Assembly (NCBI RefSeq): GCF_014202945.1
Contig: NZ_JACHHW010000003.1
Location: 62,001 to 126,000 of the forward strand
DNA length: 64,000 nucleotides
Direction: 5' to 3'
Origin: Zhongshania antarctica
GTDB taxonomy: Bacteria > Pseudomonadota > Gammaproteobacteria > Pseudomonadales > Spongiibacteraceae
The number at the start of each line of letters is the position of its first letter. The first letter of the stretch is position 1. The translations under genes and the position numbers were made by a program. Below the pieces are notes generated by a model. It was not told the DNA's origin. It ran no database searches and saw only the letters and a program-made list of their open reading frames with translations. Shown here piece by piece: positions 1-8,647 of the stretch.

Positions 1-138
1 AAAATCTTGGGCACGATTCACAGCTACCCAAGTATGGCCGAAGCCAATAAATACGTGGCGGGGGAGTGGCAAAAATCCCATGCGCCGGAATGGGCGTATA
101 AATATTTAGTGGCGTTTCATCGTTGGCGCAGGGGTTAA
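1..138 (+). CDS. FAD-dependent pyridine nucleotide-disulfide oxidoreductase, C-terminal end (partial)
   Basis: Only the last 45 codons lie in the window, in frame 1, ending at TAA 136-138. The segment reads TIHSYPSMAEANKYVAGEW followed by a short basic tail. This is the usual C-terminal signature of the mercuric-reductase/dihydrolipoamide-dehydrogenase-like proteins found beside DUF547 and arsenosugar glycosyltransferase genes in gammaproteobacteria: the HPT/HSYPT dimerisation segment followed by the KWKR-type tail. The catalytic disulfide and FAD domain are upstream and not visible, so substrate cannot be assigned. The DUF547 gene starts 14 bases downstream, which suggests one operon. Confidence 0.6.
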   Translation, partial: KILGTIHSYPSMAEANKYVAGEWQKSHAPEWAYKYLVAFHRWRRG

Positions 139-152
139 TTGGGGAGATTAAT

Positions 153-956
153 ATGCATAGACTAACGCAGCTCGGCTTAATCTTATTGCTGTTGTGCTCG
201 CCACTTTATGCCGCCGACGTTTCCCATGGTCAGTGGCATCAATTGCTTCAAGATCATGTGCAAATGGCACCAAATGGTCAGCATAGTCAGGTCGATTACG
301 CGGCGATACAGCGCAATGAAGTGATATTAGATGGGTATTTGGCGCGGTTAGCCAAGGTGGAGAAAAGGGTGTTTGATAGTTGGTCTGATGACAGTCAGCT
401 CGCATTTTTAATCAATGCCTACAATGCTTGGACGGTAAAGTTGATTTTGTCGCGCTACCCGAAACTCGATTCGATAAAAGATATTGGGTTTTTATGGTCT
501 TCGCCGTGGCAAAAAAACTTTATTCCTTTGTTGGGTGAAACCCGCAGCCTCGACGACATAGAGCACAAATTAATTCGTGGGACAGGCCGTTACGGGGAAC
601 CCCGTATTCATTTTGCGGTGAATTGCGCCAGTATAGGTTGCCCGGCTTTATTAAATAGGGCGTATAAAGCCGAGACCTTGGACGCTCAGTTAGACGCAGT
701 TACCCGCAATTTTTTGAGTGATAGGCAGCGCAATGGCGTGAGGAAAGGGGTGTTGCGCGTATCACCAATTTTTAAGTGGTATGTACAAGATTTCAGCAAA
801 GGCTGGCAAGGTGCACATTCCCTGCGTGAATACCTCGCCATGTATGCCAAGGCGCTGGGCTTGAGCGACGCCGAAAAGGCGCAACTTATTTCCGGAAAGC
901 TTGCCATAGATTACAGTGATTACAATTGGGCCCTGAATGACCTTGGTAATAAATAA
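153..956 (+). CDS. DUF547 domain-containing exported protein
   Basis: 267 residues. Residues 1-20 form a signal peptide (hydrophobic core LILLLLC, cleavage after LYA), so the product is expected in the periplasm. The DUF547 core covers roughly residues 75-210: LAFLINAYNAW near 83-93, then a conserved VNCASIGCPAL segment near 156-166. No catalytic activity is established for the family. The ATG at 153 was chosen over a TTG at 123 because GGGGAG lies 7 bases before it and it gives a clean signal peptide; the TTG would overlap the upstream gene. The two glycosyltransferases follow within 12 bases, giving an operon commonly seen with this family. Confidence 0.85.
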   Translation: MHRLTQLGLILLLLCSPLYAADVSHGQWHQLLQDHVQMAPNGQHSQVDYAAIQRNEVILDGYLARLAKVEKRVFDSWSDDSQLAFLINAYNAWTVKLILSRYPKLDSIKDIGFLWSSPWQKNFIPLLGETRSLDDIEHKLIRGTGRYGEPRIHFAVNCASIGCPALLNRAYKAETLDAQLDAVTRNFLSDRQRNGVRKGVLRVSPIFKWYVQDFSKGWQGAHSLREYLAMYAKALGLSDAEKAQLISGKLAIDYSDYNWALNDLGNK

Positions 957-967
957 GGTAAATAACC

Positions 968-1666
968 ATGAGTTTGTGCGACTCGGATGCGGTGCTGTCG
1001 GTCATTATTCCAGTACTCAATGAGGCGGTGGGTTTGCCGACCTTATTGACCGAGTTGACCGAGCAATGTGGCCAATGTCCGGATGCAGTCGAGATCATTT
1101 TTGTTGATGGCGGGAGCAGCGATGCGTCGACAGCATTGATAGCGGCAAGTGGATTTCGACTAGTCGCGGGGCCGCGAGGACGCGCTCGGCAAATGAATGT
1201 CGGCGCGTCGCTGGCGTCGGGGAATTACCTTTTGTTTTTACATGCCGACACCCAGCTGCCAAAGCACGCTTTTGACCGTGTTATTTGCGTTCTGGAGTCT
1301 GGGCTGTGGGGGCGTTTTGATGTGCGTATTCGCGGTAAGGCGCAGATGTTTAAAGTGATTTCCTGGTTTATGAACTGGCGGTCTCGGCTCAGTGGTATCG
1401 CTACCGGTGATCAAGCCATTTTTGTAAGAGAAGCCGCATTCATTGAAGTGGGTGGTTTTCCTGATCAGCCGCTAATGGAAGATATTGCGCTGTCGAGCTT
1501 GCTGCGCGAGCGCGAGGCGCCGGTGTGTTTGCGCAACAAAGTAGAAACCTCGGGACGGCGCTGGCAGGAGCGCGGTGTGTGGCGCACTATTTTATTGATG
1601 TGGCGGCTGCGTTACCTCTATTGGCGGGGCGTACCTGCTGAGCAGTTGGCTAGTCGATATGAATAG
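968..1666 (+). CDS. TIGR04283-type (arsenosugar biosynthesis) family 2 glycosyltransferase
   Basis: 232 residues, cytoplasmic GT-A fold. The N-terminal nucleotide-binding strand SVIIPVLNEA (residues 11-20), the VDGGSSD loop (47-53), the GRARQMNVGA segment (71-80) and the FLHADT acidic motif (90-95) match TIGR04283. The family was named for its presence in arsenosugar clusters, but it also occurs widely without the arsenic methyltransferase, as here. It would transfer a sugar from a nucleotide donor to an unknown acceptor. It is 12 bases after DUF547 and 12 bases before the TIGR04282 gene, so the three are probably co-transcribed. The start has AAGG 8 bases upstream. Confidence 0.85.
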   Translation: MSLCDSDAVLSVIIPVLNEAVGLPTLLTELTEQCGQCPDAVEIIFVDGGSSDASTALIAASGFRLVAGPRGRARQMNVGASLASGNYLLFLHADTQLPKHAFDRVICVLESGLWGRFDVRIRGKAQMFKVISWFMNWRSRLSGIATGDQAIFVREAAFIEVGGFPDQPLMEDIALSSLLREREAPVCLRNKVETSGRRWQERGVWRTILLMWRLRYLYWRGVPAEQLASRYE

Positions 1667-1678
1667 TTTTTTGTCACT

Positions 1679-2320
1679 ATGACCGCTACAAAACCTCGAA
1701 TAATACTCCAATTATTTGCCAAGGCACCGCGGGCAGGATTTGCCAAAACCCGTTTGATCCCTGCTTTGGGTGCGGCGGGTGCAGCGGCACTCGCCAAGCG
1801 CATGCTGGAAAATACCTTGGCGGAATGTCAGCGAACATTGGTTCAGGTGAACGATGACTACCGGCTTGCCGTTGAATTGTGGGCGGCGCCAGACATCGCT
1901 GCGCCTGCGTGGGCAGCTATTCAACTGCCGAGCTCGATTCACCCGTTAAGTCAGCCTGTCGGCGACTTAGGCGCACGCATGGCCACTGCTGCTGAGCAAG
2001 GCTTACAACGCGCTGATGGCATTGTTTTACTTGGCAGTGATTGTCCTGCGATTACTGCAGTAAGTTTGCAATGGGCGGCCAAGGCCTTGCTTAGTCATGA
2101 TAGCTGCATGATTCCGACCTTTGATGGTGGTTATGCTTTACTCGGCCTGCGCTGCTTTTCGCCGCACTTGTTTGCGGATATTGCGTGGAGTACTGATACG
2201 GTGGCAAGCGTGACTCGGCAGCGTATAGCAGAATGTGGCATGAGTTTAGCCGAGCAGGCAAAAGTCCATGATATTGATGAGGCCGCTGATTTGTTGCATT
2301 TACCTAAGGGCTGGTTATGA
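1679..2320 (+). CDS. TIGR04282-type glycosyltransferase (DUF2064)
   Basis: 213 residues, nucleotidyltransferase/GT-A fold related to DUF2064. The P-loop-like start FAKAPRAGFAKTRL (residues 13-26) carries the KTRL signature. LLGSDCPAI and FDGGYALLGL follow, the usual acidic and glycine-rich metal/nucleotide-binding motifs. It pairs with the TIGR04283 gene just upstream, a pairing that is standard for this locus type. The two families are named after arsenosugar synthesis, but the substrate in this organism is unknown and no arsenic gene is visible in the window. The stop overlaps an out-of-frame ATGA that opens only 11 codons. Confidence 0.85.
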   Translation: MTATKPRIILQLFAKAPRAGFAKTRLIPALGAAGAAALAKRMLENTLAECQRTLVQVNDDYRLAVELWAAPDIAAPAWAAIQLPSSIHPLSQPVGDLGARMATAAEQGLQRADGIVLLGSDCPAITAVSLQWAAKALLSHDSCMIPTFDGGYALLGLRCFSPHLFADIAWSTDTVASVTRQRIAECGMSLAEQAKVHDIDEAADLLHLPKGWL

Positions 2321-2368
2321 ATACCCGCGCCATTGGATGTGAGGCTAGATGATCGGTGGAGGCCTCTG

Positions 2369-2878
2369 ATGTCCCGTTATCTCGGTAATATTCAAACTGG
2401 GCGGTTAGAGTGGATCGGTCTGCGGCCTGAGCGCAAAGCGCCAATGCGGGCTGTTAAGCAAGCCTTGGCGATTGCTGATCGCGGACTGCAGGGTGACCGA
2501 CGTATGCTGGGGAGTAAGGGGGCCGCGCGGCAGATCACCATTATCAGCGACGAGTTTATCCGGTCGATCGCGGTAAATCTGGGGCGCGAGTTTATTTCAC
2601 CAGATTTACTGCGCCGCAATCTGGTGGTGTCTGGGTTTAACCTCAATGCTTTGCGCTACCAGCATATTCAAATTGGTGAGGCGGTATTTCAGCTCACGGC
2701 CAAGTGTCACCCCTGTTCGCGTATGGACTCGACACTCGGTGAAGGCGGCCTAGCGGCGATGTTGGGCTATGGCGGTATGTGCGCCAATATTATTGAGTCT
2801 GGAAAAATTCAATGTGGTGACGCAGTGGTGTATTTGCCTCCCGGAACATACCAAGATCGTCAAATGAGCCTGTGTTGA
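2369..2878 (+). CDS. MOSC domain-containing protein
   Basis: 169 residues. MOSC domains bind sulfur or molybdenum cofactor; this protein is a stand-alone domain. It starts with GRLEWIGLRPERKAPM and contains the conserved RNLVVSGFNLNAL segment and a cysteine-bearing CHPCSRMD motif near residue 115, the cysteine position expected for a sulfur-carrying MOSC protein. The ATG at 2369 is preceded by GGTGGAGG; an ATG at 2333 is in frame but gives a non-conserved leader and has no ribosome-binding site. The gene is the last of the forward-oriented block and is convergent with the esterase gene. Confidence 0.85.
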   Translation: MSRYLGNIQTGRLEWIGLRPERKAPMRAVKQALAIADRGLQGDRRMLGSKGAARQITIISDEFIRSIAVNLGREFISPDLLRRNLVVSGFNLNALRYQHIQIGEAVFQLTAKCHPCSRMDSTLGEGGLAAMLGYGGMCANIIESGKIQCGDAVVYLPPGTYQDRQMSLC

Positions 2879-2901
2879 GGGCATTTTGATCGCTATTTAG
2901 A

Positions 2902-3900
2902 TTACTGTTGCTTGGCCAGTTGCCGAGCAAAAAATGCCCATATCTCTTCTGGGCCGTTTATTTCTAGGCTAGTGAGACCGAGTAAACGCGGGGGCCGATA
3001 TATTGGCTGCGGAATCACGTGACCGCCATCGGTAATGGTATACAAAATGACTTCCGGCCGACTGCGGTCGCGCCACGCATAATACTTACTGCTGGTGGGG
3101 TCGTTTGCTTGGGTGTTTTTGAAGTGTTTGATCTCGCTCGGGCTGCCTCTGTAACCCGCTAAATTGGCAAAGTATTCGGCGCTCGTGACCGCCGATTTAA
3201 CGTCACCGCGTGCGCCAAAGCCAAATAGGCTTGCTTGGCCACCGTAGTAGGGGTTAACGGGGTCTTCGCTGCCATTCATCATTAACACCGGCACCGCTAC
3301 CCCAGACTCAATGCAGTCGAGGTTGCTGGTGCTGGGCAAGTTGGCGGCAATAGCGGCAATAGCGGCAACGCTGTTAGGGCGCTCTAGCGCAAAGCGAAAA
3401 GCGAGTTGGCCACCGTTGGAGTATCCGGCAATAAAAGTTTTATTGAGATCAGTACCTAGGCGGGTATGCAGTTGTTGGCGAATAGCGTCAATAAAACCGA
3501 GGTCGTCTATATTTTCGGTGCGGGCAGTATAGCTTGCGATTTTGCGACAGTCGTTCCAGTGATTTCCGTAGCCGCTGGGGTAAACAAGGACAAAGCCGTG
3601 TTGCTCGGCCAATTGTTCAAATTGGTAGCCGCTGAACTCCCTAATGTCGGCAACCGACTGCATTGAGCCATGGAGCATAAAAACAACCGGGGTGTGCTCA
3701 GCGAGTTGTTTGGGGATATATAAACTGTAATTGCGCTGCCGCTCGCCGACTTGAAGGGTGATTTCTTGCAGTGTTGCGTGGTTTGTTGGCGGCGCCACCG
3801 ATGGCGCGTAACCGTAATAAATCAGGCTAATTATTCCCGCTGCGGTCGCGAATAATATACTGAGCCGGATTATTTTTTGCTTTAGCATTGGTGCCTTCAA
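2902..3900 (-). CDS. secreted esterase of the PHB depolymerase / feruloyl esterase family (LpqC-like)
   Basis: 332 residues. A hydrophobic segment at residues 11-30 (IRLSILFATAAGIISLIYYG) acts as a signal peptide or N-terminal anchor, placing the enzyme in the periplasm. The alpha/beta hydrolase elements are present: the oxyanion-side HGSM motif (77-80), the nucleophile elbow GYSNGG (159-164, Ser161), an acid in NGSEDPVNPY and the catalytic His in DGGHVIP near the C-terminus. The family hydrolyses esters of hydroxyalkanoates or phenolic acids; the substrate here is not determinable. It is a single gene, 53 bases upstream of the end of the barrel gene on the same strand, and could be read through from it. 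Confidence 0.8.
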   Translation of the reverse strand: MKAPMLKQKIIRLSILFATAAGIISLIYYGYAPSVAPPTNHATLQEITLQVGERQRNYSLYIPKQLAEHTPVVFMLHGSMQSVADIREFSGYQFEQLAEQHGFVLVYPSGYGNHWNDCRKIASYTARTENIDDLGFIDAIRQQLHTRLGTDLNKTFIAGYSNGGQLAFRFALERPNSVAAIAAIAANLPSTSNLDCIESGVAVPVLMMNGSEDPVNPYYGGQASLFGFGARGDVKSAVTSAEYFANLAGYRGSPSEIKHFKNTQANDPTSSKYYAWRDRSRPEVILYTITDGGHVIPQPIYRPPRLLGLTSLEINGPEEIWAFFARQLAKQQ

Positions 3901-3953
3901 ATGTCTTTTTTGGTTCAGGGCCGATTATAGCGCGAATTGCCTCGGCCTACGGG

Positions 3954-5168
3954 CTAGAAATAATACTCCAGTCCTAATTCCACGTAGCTGTCTCTGCGAA
4001 TCGAGTACAGTGGGTCATCAGTTCTTTTGCTGCGAAAGTGATACAGCTCAGCAATCAAACGCATTGTGTCGCCAAGACGAGTGCTGGCTTCGATAATGGC
4101 CGACCGGCTGTCGCTGTCATCTAAATCTTGGCTAATGCCAAATAAAATTTCGGTGGACGCTATGTCGTTGAGGCTCAGGCGGCCGCCGCTAAATAGATCA
4201 TTTTGAAATGCGCCGACTTGCGCGTTGCTGCGACTATCGTAGGAGTATTCCAATAATATGCCTAGATCCCAGAATTGGCTGTTAATTCCGGTGAAGGTGT
4301 ATTCGAAGCCTGCGGTGCTGGCACTCATATCCTCTGCAATAGAATGGCCCAGCCCCCGGCGATGGATGGCCTCTAACTTCCATAGCCAGTCGCCGCTAAT
4401 GTACTGGGCATCAATGCCGCTTTGCTCAATAAGGGGATAATAGGCTGCTAAGGCGACCGCACCGTCTTGGATGATTGCTTGGTAGAGAGGCTCGCGAGAC
4501 GTGCCTTGAAACCAAGACAAGCCAAGGTTCCAATCGCCTAGGTAATGGCTCCAGCGCAGGGCGTAGTCAATATGCTTGTCGTCCTTGCTGCTCTGGTAGC
4601 TTTCTTGTGAGTTGACGGTGGCGGGGATGGAGCGCAGGCGTCCTTCATTGCCAGCAAAATCCCTGGGTCTAAATTGTGGCAGCACAAATACATCGATCAC
4701 TCCCCAGTTCTGAATACTGGCAAAATGAATCATTGGCTGGCCGAGTTTGTCTTCACCGTCGGCGGACTCAAGAAAATCGGTTTGATTAATGATGTCGACC
4801 AAATGCTGGGACTCGGTGACACCCCAAAACACGGTATTAATCCCCACGCTCAGTTCCCAGCTGCTGCCAACACGCTGCCAATAAAATTCACGCAGGTCGG
4901 CATGACTGCGTTCGTCGTCTAGCGAGTCGTATCGGTAAAATGCTTTTATATTAAAACTGTCGTCGCCGTCGTTCCATTGGCTAAACCACTCGGGCGCGAC
5001 TACCACAGATACCGTTTCGGAGCCCTGTTCCGGCGCTGCTGCTGTCATTGGGTAAGCCCGAGTCTGCAGGCCGACATAGCCGAGGAACTCGCTGTGGGTA
5101 GAGAGCGACAACAGCATTAAGCAAGCTGCGCCACATAAGGGTTTGGTATTGTAGTGCTGTGATTTCAT
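3954..5168 (-). CDS. putative outer-membrane beta-barrel protein, unnamed family
   Basis: 404 residues. A signal peptide covers about residues 1-27, after which the chain alternates polar and aromatic residues in the pattern of transmembrane beta strands (for example WELSVGINTVFWG, YALRWSHYLGDWNLGLSWF). It ends in ELGLEYYF, and a C-terminal aromatic residue is the recognition signal for BAM-dependent outer-membrane insertion. I do not recognise a named family; it is reminiscent of the DUF1302 porin-like proteins that travel with LolA-like DUF1329 proteins and RND transporters. Its start is 9 bases after the LolA-like gene, so they form an operon. The divergent RND gene suggests a shared export or import route for a hydrophobic compound. 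Confidence 0.7.
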   Translation of the reverse strand: MKSQHYNTKPLCGAACLMLLSLSTHSEFLGYVGLQTRAYPMTAAAPEQGSETVSVVVAPEWFSQWNDGDDSFNIKAFYRYDSLDDERSHADLREFYWQRVGSSWELSVGINTVFWGVTESQHLVDIINQTDFLESADGEDKLGQPMIHFASIQNWGVIDVFVLPQFRPRDFAGNEGRLRSIPATVNSQESYQSSKDDKHIDYALRWSHYLGDWNLGLSWFQGTSREPLYQAIIQDGAVALAAYYPLIEQSGIDAQYISGDWLWKLEAIHRRGLGHSIAEDMSASTAGFEYTFTGINSQFWDLGILLEYSYDSRSNAQVGAFQNDLFSGGRLSLNDIASTEILFGISQDLDDSDSRSAIIEASTRLGDTMRLIAELYHFRSKRTDDPLYSIRRDSYVELGLEYYF

Positions 5169-5177
5169 GGACTTAGC

Positions 5178-5993
5178 TCAACGCGCCCGTTTCAAGCTGT
5201 TTTCGGTAAAGTCGCTGGCGTCTAGGCCCGTGCTAAATTGGTAGTTGCGCAAGAACACTTCGGTATGGCGCTGATTTTTGTGATTGATCATGCTCTGCTT
5301 GGTTGGCCGCCAAAATTTGTCGAGGTGCAATTGGTAGTCCGACAAGGTGAGGGTTTTTAGTAGGGTGTTCTTACGATCATAAAAATCGATCTTTAAGGCG
5401 CGGTAGTGGACCTTATCAATCCACGCCACTTGCTTACTGTAGCCAGAGTATTGATCCCGAGGGATGGACTCAATAACAAAGCAATCTTGACCATCGAGCT
5501 GTTCGTCGCGTAGCCAGCGGTAATCGTATTGCGCTACTTCAAAGGAATTTAAGTCCTCGTAGGCAAATTCACTGCCCATAAACGGGCCGGACTTGTTTTT
5601 GGATGCAATGCGCTTAACACGTTTTAAGGCTGGCAAATAAAGCCATTGGTCATCCATGGCGTTAGTGTGGGTGAAACTGAGAAAGGCCGTGCCTTTTACA
5701 TCGTTCGGGCTGTCGAAAATTGTCATCGACTTATCGCCGTCGTCGTCGACTTCAAGGGACAATACCCGCATTTCGCGGCGACTTTCGCGCTTGCCATTGT
5801 GTAAGATCATTTCCATTTCAGCGCTATTGTCGATCCAGCCACGGTCTCGCGCTTTCATTTCTTTGGCTATGCTAAGGCCTTTCTCTGTTGCGCTGATGGC
5901 TTCGCTGCTCGGATCTTGGGCTGCTGCGGCATGCGATATGCTCGCGCAAAGGGCAATGAATATTGTGCGGATTAGTTGTGTTGTTATTGTCAC
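5178..5993 (-). CDS. outer membrane lipoprotein-sorting protein (LolA/LolB-like fold)
   Basis: 271 residues with a signal peptide (cleavage near residue 25, HAAAA-QD), so periplasmic. The body matches the LolA-like proteins annotated as outer-membrane lipoprotein-sorting protein: MTIFDSPNDVKGTAFLSF, DDQWLYLPALKRVKRI, the FMGSEFAYEDL motif and a YRALKIDFYDR strand late in the chain. These proteins form a half-barrel that shields a lipid; most do not carry lipoproteins but serve RND/MMPL transporters. It is the first gene of the leftward pair and is divergent from the RND transporter with a 191-base gap that must hold both promoters. Confidence 0.85.
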   Translation of the reverse strand: MTITTQLIRTIFIALCASISHAAAAQDPSSEAISATEKGLSIAKEMKARDRGWIDNSAEMEMILHNGKRESRREMRVLSLEVDDDGDKSMTIFDSPNDVKGTAFLSFTHTNAMDDQWLYLPALKRVKRIASKNKSGPFMGSEFAYEDLNSFEVAQYDYRWLRDEQLDGQDCFVIESIPRDQYSGYSKQVAWIDKVHYRALKIDFYDRKNTLLKTLTLSDYQLHLDKFWRPTKQSMINHKNQRHTEVFLRNYQFSTGLDASDFTENSLKRAR

Positions 5994-6184
5994 GCTGGGG
6001 AGCTCCAGGCAGGCAGTGAATTATTGTCGCCGATTATACATTTGAATGTGCTTGTGAACTTAAAGCATAATCGGGTCATAAATCAAATATGAATAGTTTA
6101 TAGGCGCACGTTCTTTGCTGTGGCGTGGCCATCGTGTTCCTGTTCGGTAAGGGATAATAATTAGCTGGGGAGCTATCGAAGGGT

Positions 6185-8641
6185 ATGGGCATTCAAAATA
6201 ATAAATTTGTCGACAGAGTCGATCAGTTATTTGGGCATATTGCAGAATGGGCTGTGCATCACCGTGTCGTGGTTTTAGTGCTGTCGCTACTAATGCTTGG
6301 TCTCGGTTTGTATTTTGCTAGCATGGTAAAAAGCGACAATAGCCTTGATGCGTATTTTGATAAAAGTGATCCGGCGTATATTGCCTATAGCGAATACCTT
6401 GATGAGTTCCTGTCGGACGAAGTGACCTACATTGTGTATCGGGTGCCTAATCGCGAGCATGGCCCCTTTAATATTGAGGCGATGAGTCAAATTGCCCAGC
6501 TTAGTCAGGCCTTCGCCGACGAAGTGCCCTATGTGCGGGACGTGGTCAGTTTGCCCACCGTCGAGTTTATTCGCGCCGACGGTGACTCCATTACTGTTGA
6601 TGAGTTGATGGTCGAGTTTCCTGAGACGCAGGCGGAGCTGCTCGCGCTGCGCGAGGAAGTCTTAAGTCGGCCGTTATATGTAAATTATTTGATTAATGCC
6701 AAGGCCGATTACGCCGCTATTATTCTGGAAATGGAACGTAGCAGCGTCGACCCGCTAGAAGACATTATTTTCGACGAAGCGCTGGGTAATCAGTTAGAAA
6801 ACCTCTACCCGCAGGTAAGTGACAATAAAATTCGCGAGATTCTTGCGCGATCGGAATATTCAGGGATTGAATTCTTTGTGACCGGGGATGTGCCAATGAA
6901 CTCGGCCTATAACCACGTGTTTATGGAAGATGCCGCTATTGGCACCGCCGTGACCCTGTTGGTATTGGCCATTCTGTCGTCAATTTTGTTTCGCGCGAGT
7001 TTGCTAGCGTTACTAGGACCATTGGCAGTGGTGGTGCTGAGTATTATTATGGTCATGGGGATGATGGGCGCATTCGGCTGGGTGTTAGGTCTGTTCTTTG
7101 GCATTGTCCCGACCTTGATATGCGCGGTAGGTGTGGCCCAGTCCGTTCATATTCTGCTGGAATTTCAGCGCGCCCATGCTGAAACGGGTGATCGTCAGGC
7201 ATCGGTGAAAGCGGCTATCGCGAAAGTGGGTGGCGCGTGTTTATTAGCGTCGATCACCACTGCAGTCGGATTTTTGGTGATGGCAGTATCGCAACTCAAA
7301 GTCCTGAGCGAAATGGCGCTGTACGCTGCGTCGGGCGTGGTATTTACCTTTGTGCTGTCTATGACTTTGCTGGTGGTGGTCTTGTCCTTTGGTAAGTCTT
7401 CGCCTAGTTCAGGCGAGGCGAGAGCCGCTAAGCAAAACCCTGCAAAATCCACCGTATTGCCAATAGTTATGCGTATTGTAGAGGTCTGTATTACAGCAAA
7501 TCTCAAGCGACCGCTTACGCTGGTGGTGTTGGGAGCCGGAGTGCTGTTGGTGTCGCTCGTTGGTTTGACTCAGATTAAAGTGGATTTCAACTTCTTAGAA
7601 GACTTTAAACCGCACATTGAGTGGCGCCAAGACACCGAACTCGCCGAAAGCGTGATGGGCGGTATTCTCAATGTTACGTACATAGTTGATACCAATGACA
7701 GTGAGGGCGTTAAGCGCCCAGATGTATTAAAGGCGATTGAGGGAATCCAGCAGTTTGCTGAATCGCAGGCCTTGGTGAAGAAGGCCTATTCGGTGGTAGA
7801 TGTGCAGAAGGATTTGAATCGCAGTTTTCATGGTGACGATCCGGCGTGGTATCGCCTGCCAGAAGAGCGAGATTTAATTGCGCAGTATTTCTTGGTTTAC
7901 GAAATCTCCGGCGGTGAAGAATTACAGGAATTTGTGTCGCAGGACTACAGCCGCACGGTGATGGAGCTGCGGGTTGAGATGACCGGCTCGGCGGCTATCA
8001 CAGAGCTGCTAAATACGATCGACCAATATATTGCTGCAAACCCAATCCCCGATGCGCAGATCCGCAAAACTGGTATCGGGCTTATGTGGGTAAAAATGGG
8101 TGAGTATATTGCGGATACTCAGCTCTATGGTTATAGCTTGCTGTTTATAATGGTCGCGGGTTTTTTGTGCTTAGCGTTTGGTTCGGTAAAAGTCGGTATG
8201 CTGGCAATGATTCCTAATCTCGCGCCGGTTGTTGTGGTGTTAGGCGTAATGGGGTGGCTGGGTATTCATCTGGACTATATGAAGCTTTTGCTGGCGACCA
8301 TTGCCATCGGGATTGCCGTAGACGATACCTTGCACTTAGTTATTCGCTTCCGGCGCTGCTTTTTACACTCGGGCAATTACCGCCGCGCCTTGGAAGATTC
8401 TATGCGTGATGTTGGGCCCGCGCTGTTAATAACCACCGTTATATTGTTTGGCGCATTTTCCTGCTACTTGCTGTCGAATATGGCAATTATATCTAGCTTT
8501 GGCGTCTTGTTGTGCTTGGCGATTAGCGTGGCGCTCTTGGCCGATATGCTGTTTATGCCAGCCTTATTATTGCTTACCAAGCCTTTTGGCCCCGAGTTTG
8601 AGCCCGGGGATACGGCCGCGGCCGCGCGCATAGCTGGCTGA
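6185..8641 (+). CDS. RND superfamily transporter of the MMPL type
   Basis: 818 residues, inner-membrane proton-driven transporter. One membrane helix lies at about residues 28-48, followed by a periplasmic domain of ~200 residues, five helices at about 250-400, a helix near 440-460, a second periplasmic domain and five helices at about 655-800: the duplicated 1+5 topology of RND proteins. The sterol-sensing-like stretch GIAVDDTLHLVIRFRR near residue 710 carries the conserved Asp pair expected for proton relay. MMPL-type RND proteins move lipids or other hydrophobic molecules. It stands alone on its strand, divergent from the LolA-like and beta-barrel genes, which are plausible partners. Confidence 0.85.
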   Translation: MGIQNNKFVDRVDQLFGHIAEWAVHHRVVVLVLSLLMLGLGLYFASMVKSDNSLDAYFDKSDPAYIAYSEYLDEFLSDEVTYIVYRVPNREHGPFNIEAMSQIAQLSQAFADEVPYVRDVVSLPTVEFIRADGDSITVDELMVEFPETQAELLALREEVLSRPLYVNYLINAKADYAAIILEMERSSVDPLEDIIFDEALGNQLENLYPQVSDNKIREILARSEYSGIEFFVTGDVPMNSAYNHVFMEDAAIGTAVTLLVLAILSSILFRASLLALLGPLAVVVLSIIMVMGMMGAFGWVLGLFFGIVPTLICAVGVAQSVHILLEFQRAHAETGDRQASVKAAIAKVGGACLLASITTAVGFLVMAVSQLKVLSEMALYAASGVVFTFVLSMTLLVVVLSFGKSSPSSGEARAAKQNPAKSTVLPIVMRIVEVCITANLKRPLTLVVLGAGVLLVSLVGLTQIKVDFNFLEDFKPHIEWRQDTELAESVMGGILNVTYIVDTNDSEGVKRPDVLKAIEGIQQFAESQALVKKAYSVVDVQKDLNRSFHGDDPAWYRLPEERDLIAQYFLVYEISGGEELQEFVSQDYSRTVMELRVEMTGSAAITELLNTIDQYIAANPIPDAQIRKTGIGLMWVKMGEYIADTQLYGYSLLFIMVAGFLCLAFGSVKVGMLAMIPNLAPVVVVLGVMGWLGIHLDYMKLLLATIAIGIAVDDTLHLVIRFRRCFLHSGNYRRALEDSMRDVGPALLITTVILFGAFSCYLLSNMAIISSFGVLLCLAISVALLADMLFMPALLLLTKPFGPEFEPGDTAAAARIAG

Positions 8642-8647
8642 GCGGAA

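Noticed and set aside
2317-2352. ATGA overlap start after the TIGR04282 gene
   Set aside because: This frame ends after 11 codons; the MOSC gene starts at 2369 with its own ribosome-binding site.
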